This document shows, piece after piece, positions 7,016-15,151 of a stretch of DNA of 64,000 bases (its first letter is position 1; every line of letters starts with the position of its first letter). The stretch lies in the NCBI GenBank assembly GCA_009701715.1, contig WLJO01000002.1, positions 1-64,000 on the forward strand, given 5' to 3'. This DNA is from Actinomycetota bacterium. Lineage in GTDB: Bacteria; Actinomycetota; Acidimicrobiia; Acidimicrobiales; Ilumatobacteraceae. The notes beneath the pieces are model-generated. The model did no database searches and was not told where the DNA came from. It saw only the letters and a list, made by a program, of their open reading frames with translations. The translations under genes were made by a program, and so were the position numbers.

Positions 7016-8071
7016 GTGCAGTACTCGCCCCTAGACAACACTCACCGTTCGCTCGGCGCCAAAATGGTGCCATTCGGTGGCTGGGACATGCCGCTGCAGT
7101 ACGCGGGCGGCACGCTGACCGAACACCTCGAATGCCGCCGTGGTGCCGTGGTGTTCGACGTGAGCCATCTCGGCACCGTGAGAGTGCAGGGTCCGGACGC
7201 GTTCGCACTGCTGCAGGACTGCCTCACCAACGATCTCCGGAAGGTGTCACCCGGCAGGGCGCAGTACACGCACCTGCTCGATGAGTCCGACGGCAGTGTC
7301 CTCGACGACATCATCGTGTGGTGGGTCCGCGACGACGTGTTCGACGTGATGCCGAACGCCTCCAACACGGACCGGGTGACGGACGCTCTCGGCGGGAGCG
7401 AAACCACCCACGAGCGCGCCATCCTCGCCGTGCAGGGGCCGTCCGCGCGGTCATTACTCGCCACAACGTTTCCTGAGGCGGCCAACGTCGGCAGGTTCCG
7501 GGTGTCCGAACTCAGTTGGCAGGGTGTTGCGTGCACCGTTGCCGGCACCGGCTACACCGGTGAGGACGGGGTAGAGATTGCCGTGCCGGTCGGTGCTGCA
7601 CCGGCTCTCTGGGACGCAATCACCGCTGCCGGCGTGCACCCAGCAGGGCTCGGTGCACGTGACACTCTGCGGCTCGAGGCAGGGCTTCCGCTCCATGGCC
7701 ACGAACTCGGCCCCGGGATCACGCCACTCCAGGCAGGACTCGGCTGGGTGGTCGGCTGGGACAAGCCGGCGTTTCGGGGTCGCGAAGCGCTGGAGCGCGA
7801 GCGAACCCAAGGGGTCCACCGGCTACTGCGTGGGATCGCCACCGAGGGTCGGCGCCCACCCCGGGCGGAGTGCCCGGTGCTCGTTGCTGGCGTTGCTGGC
7901 GTTGCTGTTGGGTCCACCACCAGTGGGAACTTCTCACCGGTTCTCGAGCACGGCGTCGCCCTTGCGTTCCTGCCACCGGATTTGGCCGACGGCACCGAGA
8001 TGTCAGTAGACGTGCGCGGAACGATGTTGCCCGGTCGAATCGTGCGACTCCCGTTCGTGAAGAAAGCCTAA
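7016..8071 (+). CDS. gcvT: Aminomethyltransferase (glycine cleavage T protein)
   Basis: 351 residues. Transfers the one-carbon unit from aminomethyl-GcvH to tetrahydrofolate and releases ammonia. Family landmarks: FGGWDMPLQY at 18-27, DVSHLGTVRVQGPDA near 50, GYTGEDGVEI near 180, and the folate-site region LGARDTLRLEAGLPLHGHEL near 220. Slightly short of the usual 360-370 residues but complete at both ends. Own leaderless-type promoter. It is 3'-to-3' with the small gene downstream of gcvP, so T and P are transcribed toward each other. Confidence 0.96.
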   Translation: MQYSPLDNTHRSLGAKMVPFGGWDMPLQYAGGTLTEHLECRRGAVVFDVSHLGTVRVQGPDAFALLQDCLTNDLRKVSPGRAQYTHLLDESDGSVLDDIIVWWVRDDVFDVMPNASNTDRVTDALGGSETTHERAILAVQGPSARSLLATTFPEAANVGRFRVSELSWQGVACTVAGTGYTGEDGVEIAVPVGAAPALWDAITAAGVHPAGLGARDTLRLEAGLPLHGHELGPGITPLQAGLGWVVGWDKPAFRGREALERERTQGVHRLLRGIATEGRRPPRAECPVLVAGVAGVAVGSTTSGNFSPVLEHGVALAFLPPDLADGTEMSVDVRGTMLPGRIVRLPFVKKA

Positions 8072-8085
8072 GCGACTCGGTAGGG

Positions 8086-8559
8086 CTAGTCGCCCTTTGG
8101 CGCTGGCGTCGCGTCTTTGCGGCGTGAGCGGACCGTGGGTGCGGCGGATGCTGGGGCCACAGTTGCGGCCGGAGGTGCTGCCGGTGCTGCCGGGGACCGC
8201 AGGCCACTGAGGAACGAACCGGCCAGTCCAGCCACACCGGTTAGCGGCGCGACGAGTTGTGAGAGATTCGTGCTGAGCAGGTTTAAGTTCTGAACCGCTC
8301 GCGGCAGCGAGTCGGGCGGCATCGCCCCGATCTGGCCGGCGAGCGAGCGCACCGGTGCTTCGACATCGTCGAGGAGTGCGGTGATCCGGGTGGTCGCTGC
8401 CTCCAGAGCTTCCATGGTCCTGGTGAAGGACTGAACCGCCGCGGATAACGACTCGACGCCCTTCTTCATGCTGTCGAGGTTCTTGGTCAGTGGACCGAGT
8501 GGGTTTGCGGATCCGAGGAGATTGAGGAGGTCCGCTATTCCGGGGGGTGTCTCAGCCAT
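8086..8559 (-). CDS. Small helical Ala/Pro-tailed protein, gcvP operon
   Basis: 157 residues, not recognised. Residues 1-105 are predicted mostly helical and amphipathic (LGSANPLGPLTKNLDSMKKGVESLSAAVQSFTRTMEALEAATTRITALLDDVEAPVRSL), resembling phasin- or coiled-coil-type proteins. The tail (115-157) is rich in Ala and Pro and ends in a basic segment. No signal peptide. It begins 9 nt after the gcvP stop on the same strand and so is probably co-transcribed under the glycine riboswitch. No function can be assigned. Confidence 0.7.
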   Translation of the reverse strand: MAETPPGIADLLNLLGSANPLGPLTKNLDSMKKGVESLSAAVQSFTRTMEALEAATTRITALLDDVEAPVRSLAGQIGAMPPDSLPRAVQNLNLLSTNLSQLVAPLTGVAGLAGSFLSGLRSPAAPAAPPAATVAPASAAPTVRSRRKDATPAPKGD

Positions 8560-8568
8560 ACGGGAACA

Positions 8569-11433
8569 TTAGGCATCGGCGTTGGCGTACGCCTCCAGCG
8601 GGGCGCAGGTACACACGAGATTGCGATCACCGTACGCGGCATCGATACGCGATACCGGTGCGTAGTACCCCTTGGTGGTTCGGCGGCTGCTCAGTGCTCC
8701 CTGAGAGCGCTCGTAGGTGCGGGACCATTCCCCGACGAGATCGACCACGGTGTGGGGGGCATGGGCGAGCGGACTGTCGTCGTGCGAGATCGTCCCGCGA
8801 CGGATCGCGTCGATCTCGTCAGCGATGTCCAGCATGGCCTCGCAGAAACGGTCGATCTCCGCGAGCGACTCGCTCTCCGTCGGTTCGACCATGAGTGTGC
8901 CCGCAACGGGGAAGCTGACGGTCGGGGCATGAAAGCCGTGGTCGATCAGACGCTTGGCAACGTCGTCCACGGTGACGCCGGTGTCGCGGGTGATCCCTCG
9001 GAGGTCGAGAATGCACTCGTGTGCCACAAGTCCATGGTCGCCCGTGTACAGCGTGGGGAAGGCCGGAGCGAGGCGTCTCGAGACGTAATTGGCTGAGAGT
9101 ACGGCTGCAGCTGTGGCCTCCCTCAGTCCGTCTGCGCCCATGAGCGAGATGTACACCCAACTGATCGGCAGGATGCCCCCAGAGCCGAACATCGAGGCCG
9201 AGACGGGCCCGACCGCTTGGGTGCCGATCGGCGCAAGAGGATCGCCGGGGAGGAACTGCGCGAGGTGCGCGCGGACTGCCACCGGTCCGACGCCGGGTCC
9301 ACCGCCACCGTGCGGGATGCAGAACGTCTTGTGGAGGTTGAGGTGGCTCACGTCGGCACCGAAGCGCCCGGGCTGGGCCACCCCAACCAACGCGTTCATG
9401 TTGGCGCCGTCGACGTACACCTGTCCGCCGTGAGCATGAACGATGTCGCACACGTCGGTGATGGCTGCCTCGTACACGCCATGGGTGGATGGATAGGTGA
9501 CCATGATCGCGGCGAGACGGTCCCCGGCCGAGGCGGCGCGCACCCGCAGGTCCGCAAGATCGACGTTGCCGCGGTCGTCGCACGCCACCACGACGACGTC
9601 CATGCCCGCCATGATGGCGCTCGCAGCGTTCGTGCCGTGGGCGGAGGAGGGGATGAGGCACACCGTGCGGCCGTGATCGTTCCGGCTGTGGTGGTAGGCG
9701 CGGATTGCGAGCAGCCCGGCAAGCTCTCCCTGGCTACCGGCATTCGGTTGCAGCGAGACAGCGTCGTAGCCGGTGATCGCGATGAGCATCTGCTCGAGCT
9801 GCAGGATGAGCGTTCGGTAGCCCATGGTCTGGTCCGATGGGGCGAACGGGTGGATGTTCGCAAACTCCGGCCAGGTGATCGGCTCCATCTCGCTCGTGGC
9901 GTTGAGCTTCATGGTGCAGGACCCGAGCGGGATCATCGTTCGGTCGAGCGCGAGGTCCTTGTCGGCGAGTCTCCGCAGGTAACGCAGCATCTCGTGCTCG
10001 GTGTGGTGACGGTGGAACACCGACTCGACAAGGAAGTCGGTGGTCCTGCGGAGGTCGGCCGGGATCCCATCAGGAGCCTGAAGGTCTGCGGCCACGGCAT
10101 CGACCTCAACGCCGAGCGAGGCAAGGAGCGCCTCGACGTGCGCGAGCGTCGTCGTCTCGTCGAGGCTGATACCGATCTCGGTGTCCGACACCCGGCGGAT
10201 GTTGATGTCGCGGCGAACGGCTTGCGTCACGCACCAGTCCGCGTCGGTCACCGACACGGTGAGGGTGTCGAACCATCCGTCATCGTGTACCCGGTGGCCC
10301 GCGGAGCCGAGCGCGTGCGCAACGAGGGAGGTGAGACGGTGGACACGGTCGGCAATGCGCCGGAGTCCGTCGGGGCCGTGCCACGTTGCGTACATGCCGG
10401 CGATGTTGGCGAGCAGCGCCTGCGCAGTGCAGATGTTGCTCGTTGCTCGCTCGCGCCGGATGTGCTGCTCACGCGTTTGCAGGGCGAGGCGAAGCGCAGG
10501 GCGACCCTCAGTGTCGGTGGAGACGCCGACGAGACGCCCCGGGAGGGAGCGTGCGTGCTGCTCCTGACAAGCCATGAAGGCGGCGTGCGGACCGCCGAAT
10601 CCCATCGGGACGCCGAAGCGCTGCGCAGAGCCGACAACGATGTCCGCCCCCAGTTCACCCGGCGGCGTGATGAGCACGCACGCGAGCAGGTCCGTGGTGA
10701 CGACGGCGATCCCGCCTGCGTCGTGGAGCGCTGCGATGGTGGGGGAGGGATCCACCACCGCTCCCGAGGAGCCCGGGTACGAGATCAGCGCGCCGTAGAC
10801 GGTGGAGGGGTCGAGACTCGACAGCGGGCCGCTGAGCACCTTGATGCCGAGTGGCTCCGCCCGGGTGTGCAGCACTGCGAGCGTCTGCGGGTGCGTGTCC
10901 TCGTCTACGAAGAACGCGTTGCCCGCGTGCTTCGTGACGCGGCGCGCCATGGTCATCGCTTCCGCAGCGGCGGTGGCCTCGTCGAGCAGTGACGCATTCG
11001 CGAGGCCGAGGCCCACCAGGTCGGTGACCATTGTCTGGAAGTTCAGCAGGGCCTCGAGGCGTCCCTGGCTGATCTCGGGCTGGTACGGCGTGTACGACGT
11101 GTACCAGGCCGGGTTCTCGAGCACGTTCCTTTTCACCACGGGCGGGCAGACCGTGCCGTAATAGCCCATGCCGATCATGCTGGTGAGCACCCGGTTCTGG
11201 GAGGCAAGCTGACGGAGCTCGCCGAGCACTTCCCGCTCGTTCCGGGCTGCCCCAACCGCAAGCGGCGCCCGGGTACGGATCGCCTCGGGGACGGCTGCGT
11301 CGAGGAGCGCATCGAGGTCCGCGTAGCCGACGAGGTCGAGCATTCGCTGACGGTCTGCACCGTCGTCACCGAGATGTCGGCGGCGGAATTCGTTCGGGTC
11401 GAACAGATCGTCGATAGACGGGCGCGTGCTCAT
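8569..11433 (-). CDS. gcvP: Glycine dehydrogenase (decarboxylating), P protein
   Basis: 954 residues, the single-chain form. Decarboxylates glycine with pyridoxal phosphate and loads the aminomethyl group onto lipoyl-GcvH. The cofactor lysine is Lys702 in HLNLHKTF, followed by the glycine-rich [10 protein letters not shown] loop. The N-terminal half contains MIGMGYYGT and [34 protein letters not shown] ribosome-binding site sits just upstream of the ATG at 11433. Expression should respond to glycine through the tandem riboswitch at about 11460-11655. The dihydrolipoamide dehydrogenase (L protein) is not in the window. Confidence 0.97.
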   Translation of the reverse strand: MSTRPSIDDLFDPNEFRRRHLGDDGADRQRMLDLVGYADLDALLDAAVPEAIRTRAPLAVGAARNEREVLGELRQLASQNRVLTSMIGMGYYGTVCPPVVKRNVLENPAWYTSYTPYQPEISQGRLEALLNFQTMVTDLVGLGLANASLLDEATAAAEAMTMARRVTKHAGNAFFVDEDTHPQTLAVLHTRAEPLGIKVLSGPLSSLDPSTVYGALISYPGSSGAVVDPSPTIAALHDAGGIAVVTTDLLACVLITPPGELGADIVVGSAQRFGVPMGFGGPHAAFMACQEQHARSLPGRLVGVSTDTEGRPALRLALQTREQHIRRERATSNICTAQALLANIAGMYATWHGPDGLRRIADRVHRLTSLVAHALGSAGHRVHDDGWFDTLTVSVTDADWCVTQAVRRDINIRRVSDTEIGISLDETTTLAHVEALLASLGVEVDAVAADLQAPDGIPADLRRTTDFLVESVFHRHHTEHEMLRYLRRLADKDLALDRTMIPLGSCTMKLNATSEMEPITWPEFANIHPFAPSDQTMGYRTLILQLEQMLIAITGYDAVSLQPNAGSQGELAGLLAIRAYHHSRNDHGRTVCLIPSSAHGTNAASAIMAGMDVVVVACDDRGNVDLADLRVRAASAGDRLAAIMVTYPSTHGVYEAAITDVCDIVHAHGGQVYVDGANMNALVGVAQPGRFGADVSHLNLHKTFCIPHGGGGPGVGPVAVRAHLAQFLPGDPLAPIGTQAVGPVSASMFGSGGILPISWVYISLMGADGLREATAAAVLSANYVSRRLAPAFPTLYTGDHGLVAHECILDLRGITRDTGVTVDDVAKRLIDHGFHAPTVSFPVAGTLMVEPTESESLAEIDRFCEAMLDIADEIDAIRRGTISHDDSPLAHAPHTVVDLVGEWSRTYERSQGALSSRRTTKGYYAPVSRIDAAYGDRNLVCTCAPLEAYANADA

Positions 11434-11459
11434 GGTTTCCTCCGGGGTGGCTCGATTGC

Positions 11460-11655
11460 TTCCCCCGCTGTGGGTGACCTGAGAGCTTCACGGACACGTC
11501 CGCTTTCCCCTTCGGTGGGGTTCGGGTTGACCCCGTTCCCACTCTCCAGCGTTGCCTGTCCCGACCGGTTCGTTTGCCTGAGAGATTCTGGGGTGATTGC
11601 TCCTTCGGCGCCCCCGGACTGGCTGCCCGGTGGTCTCTCCCGGATGGGATGTGCG
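11460..11655 (-). ncRNA. Tandem glycine riboswitch upstream of gcvP
   Basis: Two glycine aptamers in series on the minus strand. Aptamer 1 (about 11650-11555) has GGGAGAGACC, GCCGAAGGAGCAA (11610-11599) and AATCTCTCAGGCAAA with the closing GGGACAG. Aptamer 2 (about 11551-11462) has CTGGAGAGTGGG, ACCGAAGGGGAAAGC and GAAGCTCTCAGGTCACC. These are the conserved elements of the class. The GGAGG site of gcvP lies about 25 nt after aptamer 2 and is preceded by CCACCCC, which could pair with the GGGGG at the aptamer end. In known cases glycine turns expression on; the switching mechanism here is inferred. Confidence 0.93.
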
Positions 11656-11710
11656 GCAGACACACCGTAGTGGTCCCACGGCGCCTCCGCGCGGAGCATG
11701 CTCGGCGGAG

Positions 11711-11716
11711 TACCTT
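11711..11716 (+). promoter_or_regulatory. -10 hexamer of the SCO6745-family gene
   Basis: TACCTT, last T 7 nt before ATG 11723; selects that ATG over the upstream in-frame starts, which lie inside the riboswitch region on the other strand. Confidence 0.5.
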
Positions 11717-11722
11717 CTGCCC

Positions 11723-12478
11723 ATGGCTGACATGACTGTTCCTGAATGTGTCCGTGCCCTTGCAGGACCGATTGGTGACCTCGGTGCTCGCTGGATGCTC
11801 CATCCCGAGACGCTCCAGGCCGGCGCAGACGCCGGGTACTCCAATGGCTTCGCCTGGTACTTCGCCGGTCGGGGCGGGGTGCTCGGCGACGTCGACGCAG
11901 ACGTCGTCGTCTCGGCCTTCGCCTATTTCGAGCCCAATCTGGTGCACAAGATGTGGGACTCGGGCATCGCGGTCGAGGGTGCCCGGGCCGCCGGACACCG
12001 CTTCGCGCAGGCCTGCGCCGACTGGGGTCAGCGCCGTCTGACCGGGGTAGTCGGGCTCGACCGCCTCGCCGCCCTCGCCGACAAGGTCATCGACAGCGCG
12101 CCCGTTGAGGGTTTGACCCTGTTCGCCGGGTGGCGCGCCGAATCTCGCCCCTCCGATGCCGCTGCAAGGGCGTATTTCGATATCCACCTCCTCCGCGAAC
12201 TGCGGGGGTGCGTGCACATCATCGCAACGACAGTGAACGGAGTCGGAGCCCTGGAGTCGATCCTGACGGACGCGAACGGCGGGGCCGCTCGGGCCAAGAC
12301 GTTCGGTTGGCCCGAGCCGTACCCGGACACCACCTCGTTGCAGCAGGCTCGTCTCGCTGCCGAGGCCGACACGGATCGCTTACTCGTGCGTTTCTACGAG
12401 GTGCTCACCCCGGCCGAGCGAGCCGAACTCGTTGACCTTGTTGCGTCAGCGAAGGTTGCGCTCGACGCGAACAAGTAG
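11723..12478 (+). CDS. SCO6745-family protein
   Basis: 252 residues. Matches from memory the actinobacterial SCO6745 family of unknown function: the stretch GFAWYFAGRGGVLGDVDADVVVSAFAYFEP (residues about 37-67) is its signature. Predicted mostly helical, no signal peptide or membrane segment. It is divergent from the gcvP riboswitch and convergent with a luciferase-like monooxygenase gene, 13 bp away. Start set by the -10 at 11711-11716. The biochemical role is not known. Confidence 0.75.
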   Translation: MADMTVPECVRALAGPIGDLGARWMLHPETLQAGADAGYSNGFAWYFAGRGGVLGDVDADVVVSAFAYFEPNLVHKMWDSGIAVEGARAAGHRFAQACADWGQRRLTGVVGLDRLAALADKVIDSAPVEGLTLFAGWRAESRPSDAAARAYFDIHLLRELRGCVHIIATTVNGVGALESILTDANGGAARAKTFGWPEPYPDTTSLQQARLAAEADTDRLLVRFYEVLTPAERAELVDLVASAKVALDANK

Positions 12479-12491
12479 GTCACTGCACGCG

Positions 12492-13679
12492 TCAGGTTCC
12501 CGGGATCCGCCAACTCGATCCGGCGGCCTCTCGCTCCTGCTGGTACGAGACCATCGACGCGACCTGGGAGTTGAGCGTGGCGTCGACGTACACCGACCCT
12601 GCGCCGACGACACGGTCGTATGCGGCCTGAACAGGTGCCATCTGACCGTCGAAGTGCGGCATGACCTCCTCCGCAAACAGTTCGTAGTGGCGCAGGGTCG
12701 CCGGCCAGTTGGCAAAGTCGGCACCGAGCATGAGATAGGTGCCGAAGCCGCCGCTCTTGTCGATGAGTCGTTCGATCTGTGCGCGTGCCATAGCCGGCGT
12801 GCCGATGACGGCCCTGCCGCTCTCGTTGAGCGCGGTGACTAGGTCGTCGTAGTCCGTGGGCAGGGGTTCGTCGCCGAGCGGGATGATGTGGGAGAGGTAC
12901 TCGAACACCCACTGCAACCCGTACCTGCAGTTCTCCCGAGCCTGCTTCTCGGTCTCGGCGATGTGCATCGGCCCCATGAGGCGCCACTTGTCGCGGTTGA
13001 CGGTGTGACCGTGGGTTGCTGCCTCGTGCTCCACGATGCCCCAGTGGGTGGAGAGCAGGTCGATGCCGATGGGGTCGGTTGCCGCAATGGAGAGCAGACC
13101 GGTTCCGTAACGGCCTGCAGTCTTGGAGCCGCTGGGGCTCGCTGTGGCGGCCACCACCACGTCGAAATCGCTATATGGAGCCAGTTGCAGCACAGCGTCC
13201 TGACAGGTGAACCAGTCGGCGTGGTGCGTCACGGTCTCCCCGCGGAACAGGCGCATCATCACGTCGAACGCCTCCTCCATGCGCGGGCGCTGGGTGCCAG
13301 GCTCAATGCCGAGCATCATCGCATCCGAGGTGAGTTGCCCGGGGCCGGCGCCGAACATCACGCGTCCGCGCGTGAGGTGGTCGAGCAGCACGATGCGATC
13401 CGCAAGCATGTAGGGGTGGTGGTAGGGGAGCGAACTCACCCCGGTGCCGAGCCTGATCGTGCGGGTACGTTCAGCGGCCGTGGCGATGAACACCTCGGGG
13501 GAAGCGATCAGTTCCGAGCCCGCCGAATGGTGCTCGCCCACCCAGACCTCGTGGTAGCCCAGCCGGTCGAGGTGCTCGATCAACTCGAGGTTGCGATGTA
13601 TCGCGAGATGCGGGTTCAACCCCACCTTGTGCATCGGCGGCAGGAAAATGCCGAACGTCATCCGGTTGCTGTTGGCCAT
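12492..13679 (-). CDS. Luciferase-like (LLM) flavin-dependent monooxygenase
   Basis: About 395 residues of the bacterial-luciferase-like TIM-barrel family; members use reduced FMN or F420. Landmarks: GIFLPPMHKVGLNPHLAIHRNLELIEHLDRLGYHEVWVGEHHS near the N terminus, ERTRTIRLGTGVSSLPYHHPYMLADRIVLLDHL, and GRVMFGAGPGQL near residue 110. It most resembles the limonene/alkane-monooxygenase-like branch. Start is uncertain: ATG 13679, ATG 13661 and the further upstream 13694 are all possible and no ribosome-binding site decides. It follows a second LLM gene on the same strand after 130 bp. A palindrome shared with the zinc-finger gene lies about 48 bp upstream. Substrate unknown. Confidence 0.85.
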   Translation of the reverse strand: MANSNRMTFGIFLPPMHKVGLNPHLAIHRNLELIEHLDRLGYHEVWVGEHHSAGSELIASPEVFIATAAERTRTIRLGTGVSSLPYHHPYMLADRIVLLDHLTRGRVMFGAGPGQLTSDAMMLGIEPGTQRPRMEEAFDVMMRLFRGETVTHHADWFTCQDAVLQLAPYSDFDVVVAATASPSGSKTAGRYGTGLLSIAATDPIGIDLLSTHWGIVEHEAATHGHTVNRDKWRLMGPMHIAETEKQARENCRYGLQWVFEYLSHIIPLGDEPLPTDYDDLVTALNESGRAVIGTPAMARAQIERLIDKSGGFGTYLMLGADFANWPATLRHYELFAEEVMPHFDGQMAPVQAAYDRVVGAGSVYVDATLNSQVASMVSYQQEREAAGSSWRIPGT

Positions 13680-13726
13680 GAGCGTTCGTAGCACAGGAAC
13701 TTGGCGGTCCGCTGAAGCACACCCAC

Positions 13727-13742
13727 TTTCATCATGACGAAA
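13727..13742. promoter_or_regulatory. Palindrome, copy 1 (TTTCATCA-TGACGAAA)
   Basis: Sixteen-base near-perfect palindrome with one mismatched pair. It shares the 13-mer TCATGACGAAACC with the copy at 15091-15110. It sits upstream of the LLM monooxygenase gene that starts at 13679. Candidate operator. Confidence 0.4.
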
Positions 13743-13809
13743 CCTTCTTGCGCGGACTCGGTCGGGGAGCAGCGGGACCGGTTGCTGGTTGCCGTGCCCG
13801 CAAGGTCGG

Positions 13810-14559
13810 TCAGCGGACGAGGATCAGCGTGTGCCCACCCAGTGCTGCAAACTCACCCTGAATGTCGCCGGCGGGGTCGAGCGACTCTGGGGTCATCAGC
13901 GTCCACGCCGTGAGCGTGAGGGGAGTACCCGCACGCGCTGAGGTGCGCCGTGCCTCGACGGCTGCGGCGAAGAACTCGGCGATCTGGGGGTGCTCCAAGC
14001 GGACATTGAGCGCCTCGCAGCGGCGACCAGCCACCTCGGCAAGTGCAGTGCTGTTCACCCCGAGCAGCACGGGCGGCCGGGGCGTGGGCAGGGGGAAGCC
14101 CGTCCATTTGGGATCGCGGTTGGGGTCCCACAGTTCGTCGCAGAGATCGAGCACCTCAACGAGTCGGGCGTGGCGGGCTGCCATGGAGGCGGGGAGTGCA
14201 ATGCCAAGCAGGCTCTGCTCCTCGGACCACTTGGTGTTCGGTGCGGCGCCGGCGCCTAGGCCGAACTCGAATCTGCCGCCGCTGATCTCCTGCAGCGAGG
14301 CCGCCGCCGTCACCGTCATGCCAGCCGTCCGGTTGGCGGCGTTGACCACGAGCGTGCCAATCCCGATGGTCGAGGTGGCCGCAGCCAGCGCTCCGGCCAG
14401 CGAGAAGCATTCGAGCATCCGGTCGCTGGCGAACACCGAACCGCTCAGGTGGTCGTAGACCCAGGCCGTCCCGAAGCCCTCGTCCTCTGCCCGGCGCACA
14501 GAATCCCGTAGCTCTGGCCACGTATGGGTTGCAGCGTTGTAGAGCACATCGAGCTTCAT
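13810..14559 (-). CDS. Luciferase-like (LLM) monooxygenase, short form
   Basis: 249 residues, shorter than the usual 280-340 for the family. N terminus MKLDVLYNAATHTWPELRDSVRRAEDEGFGTAWVYDHLSG is typical of F420-type LLM enzymes, and GGRFEFGLGAGAAPNTKWSEE (near 93-113) is the family's conserved loop. A TACCGT hexamer lies 10 nt before the ATG. The C-terminal helices of the barrel appear abbreviated. It lies between the long hairpin at 14608-14666 and the other LLM gene. The two LLM proteins are clearly different, so this is not a recent duplication. Confidence 0.82.
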   Translation of the reverse strand: MKLDVLYNAATHTWPELRDSVRRAEDEGFGTAWVYDHLSGSVFASDRMLECFSLAGALAAATSTIGIGTLVVNAANRTAGMTVTAAASLQEISGGRFEFGLGAGAAPNTKWSEEQSLLGIALPASMAARHARLVEVLDLCDELWDPNRDPKWTGFPLPTPRPPVLLGVNSTALAEVAGRRCEALNVRLEHPQIAEFFAAAVEARRTSARAGTPLTLTAWTLMTPESLDPAGDIQGEFAALGGHTLILVR

Positions 14560-14607
14560 GCCCTGCTCACGGTACTAGCCGGGCTCTGCCCCCTCTCACC
14601 CCCACGA

Positions 14608-14666
14608 TTCTCGGTCTGGGTCGGGCGGGCGGATTCAAGCGGTGGTCGCCCGATGCAGACCGAGAA
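14608..14666. repeat. Long imperfect hairpin between zinc-finger and LLM genes
   Basis: Outer arms TTCTCGGTCTG (14608-14618) and CAGACCGAGAA (14656-14666) are perfectly complementary. After a 2-nt internal mismatch, inner arms TCGGGCG (14621-14627) and CGCCCGA (14647-14653) also pair, leaving a 19-nt loop. Eighteen base pairs in total. No T-run on either side, so it is not a textbook terminator. It lies downstream of the zinc-finger gene and upstream of the LLM gene on the minus strand; role unknown. Confidence 0.6.
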
Positions 14667-14732
14667 CCTACGCAAGATTTGACATAACGATGATTATGGG
14701 CGTTGTGTCCGAGTGAGTTACTCCGGATTTGG

Positions 14733-15101
14733 TTAGTCCGGATGAAGTCGAAGCCCTGCCAACGGTCGGGCGTTCTCGACGAGCCAGTCGAGGATCTCGC
14801 GCAGATCCTTGGCAGACGGACGAGAACCGAGTGCAGCGAGATCCCGGTCGGTGTCGCTCACGGCGCAGGCAAGCACGTACACCGCATCGTGCAGGGCATC
14901 GACCTGACTGCGAGCCAAAACCAACTGCTCCTCGGTGATGCGAACATCTCGTTCCCCGCGGCGCGTCACGTAGTCCCACTGGCGACACGCCTGGCTGCAG
15001 TACCGCCGGGGCCTACCGGTTGGTTTGGCCTCGGGCAGCGGATGCCGGCACCAGCCACAGAGCCGCTCCCCGCCCGATCTTGAGATGGCTGGTTCCGTCA
15101 T
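14733..15101 (-). CDS. Small zinc-finger-like protein
   Basis: 122 residues. The N-terminal third holds a four-cysteine motif (LCGWCRHPL ... GRPRRYCSQACRQ) typical of a small treble-clef or FCS-like zinc finger seen in actinobacterial proteins. The rest is predicted helical (ITEEQLVLARSQVDALHDAVYVLACAV ... LREILDWLVENARPL). Start ATG 15101 (MTEPAIS) is preferred because the cysteine motif follows directly and the longer frame runs into the divergent threonine aldolase promoter. A palindrome spans its start. Possibly DNA- or protein-binding; no function can be assigned. Confidence 0.7.
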   Translation of the reverse strand: MTEPAISRSGGERLCGWCRHPLPEAKPTGRPRRYCSQACRQWDYVTRRGERDVRITEEQLVLARSQVDALHDAVYVLACAVSDTDRDLAALGSRPSAKDLREILDWLVENARPLAGLRLHPD

Positions 15102-15110
15102 GACGAAACC
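15091..15110. promoter_or_regulatory. Palindrome, copy 2 (GGTTCCGTCA-TGACGAAACC)
   Basis: Twenty-base palindrome with one mismatched pair. It covers the start codon of the zinc-finger gene and lies about 41 bp upstream of the threonine aldolase start. It shares 13 bases with 13727-13742. Candidate operator controlling both divergent genes. Confidence 0.4.
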
Positions 15111-15151
15111 ATAGTGATGCTGCTGCGCGTCTACGTGCATCAGACTCGGGT

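Noticed and set aside
9217-10992. 591-codon open frame opposite gcvP
   Set aside because: Low-complexity Arg/Glu/Val composition without recognisable motifs; gcvP occupies the other strand completely.
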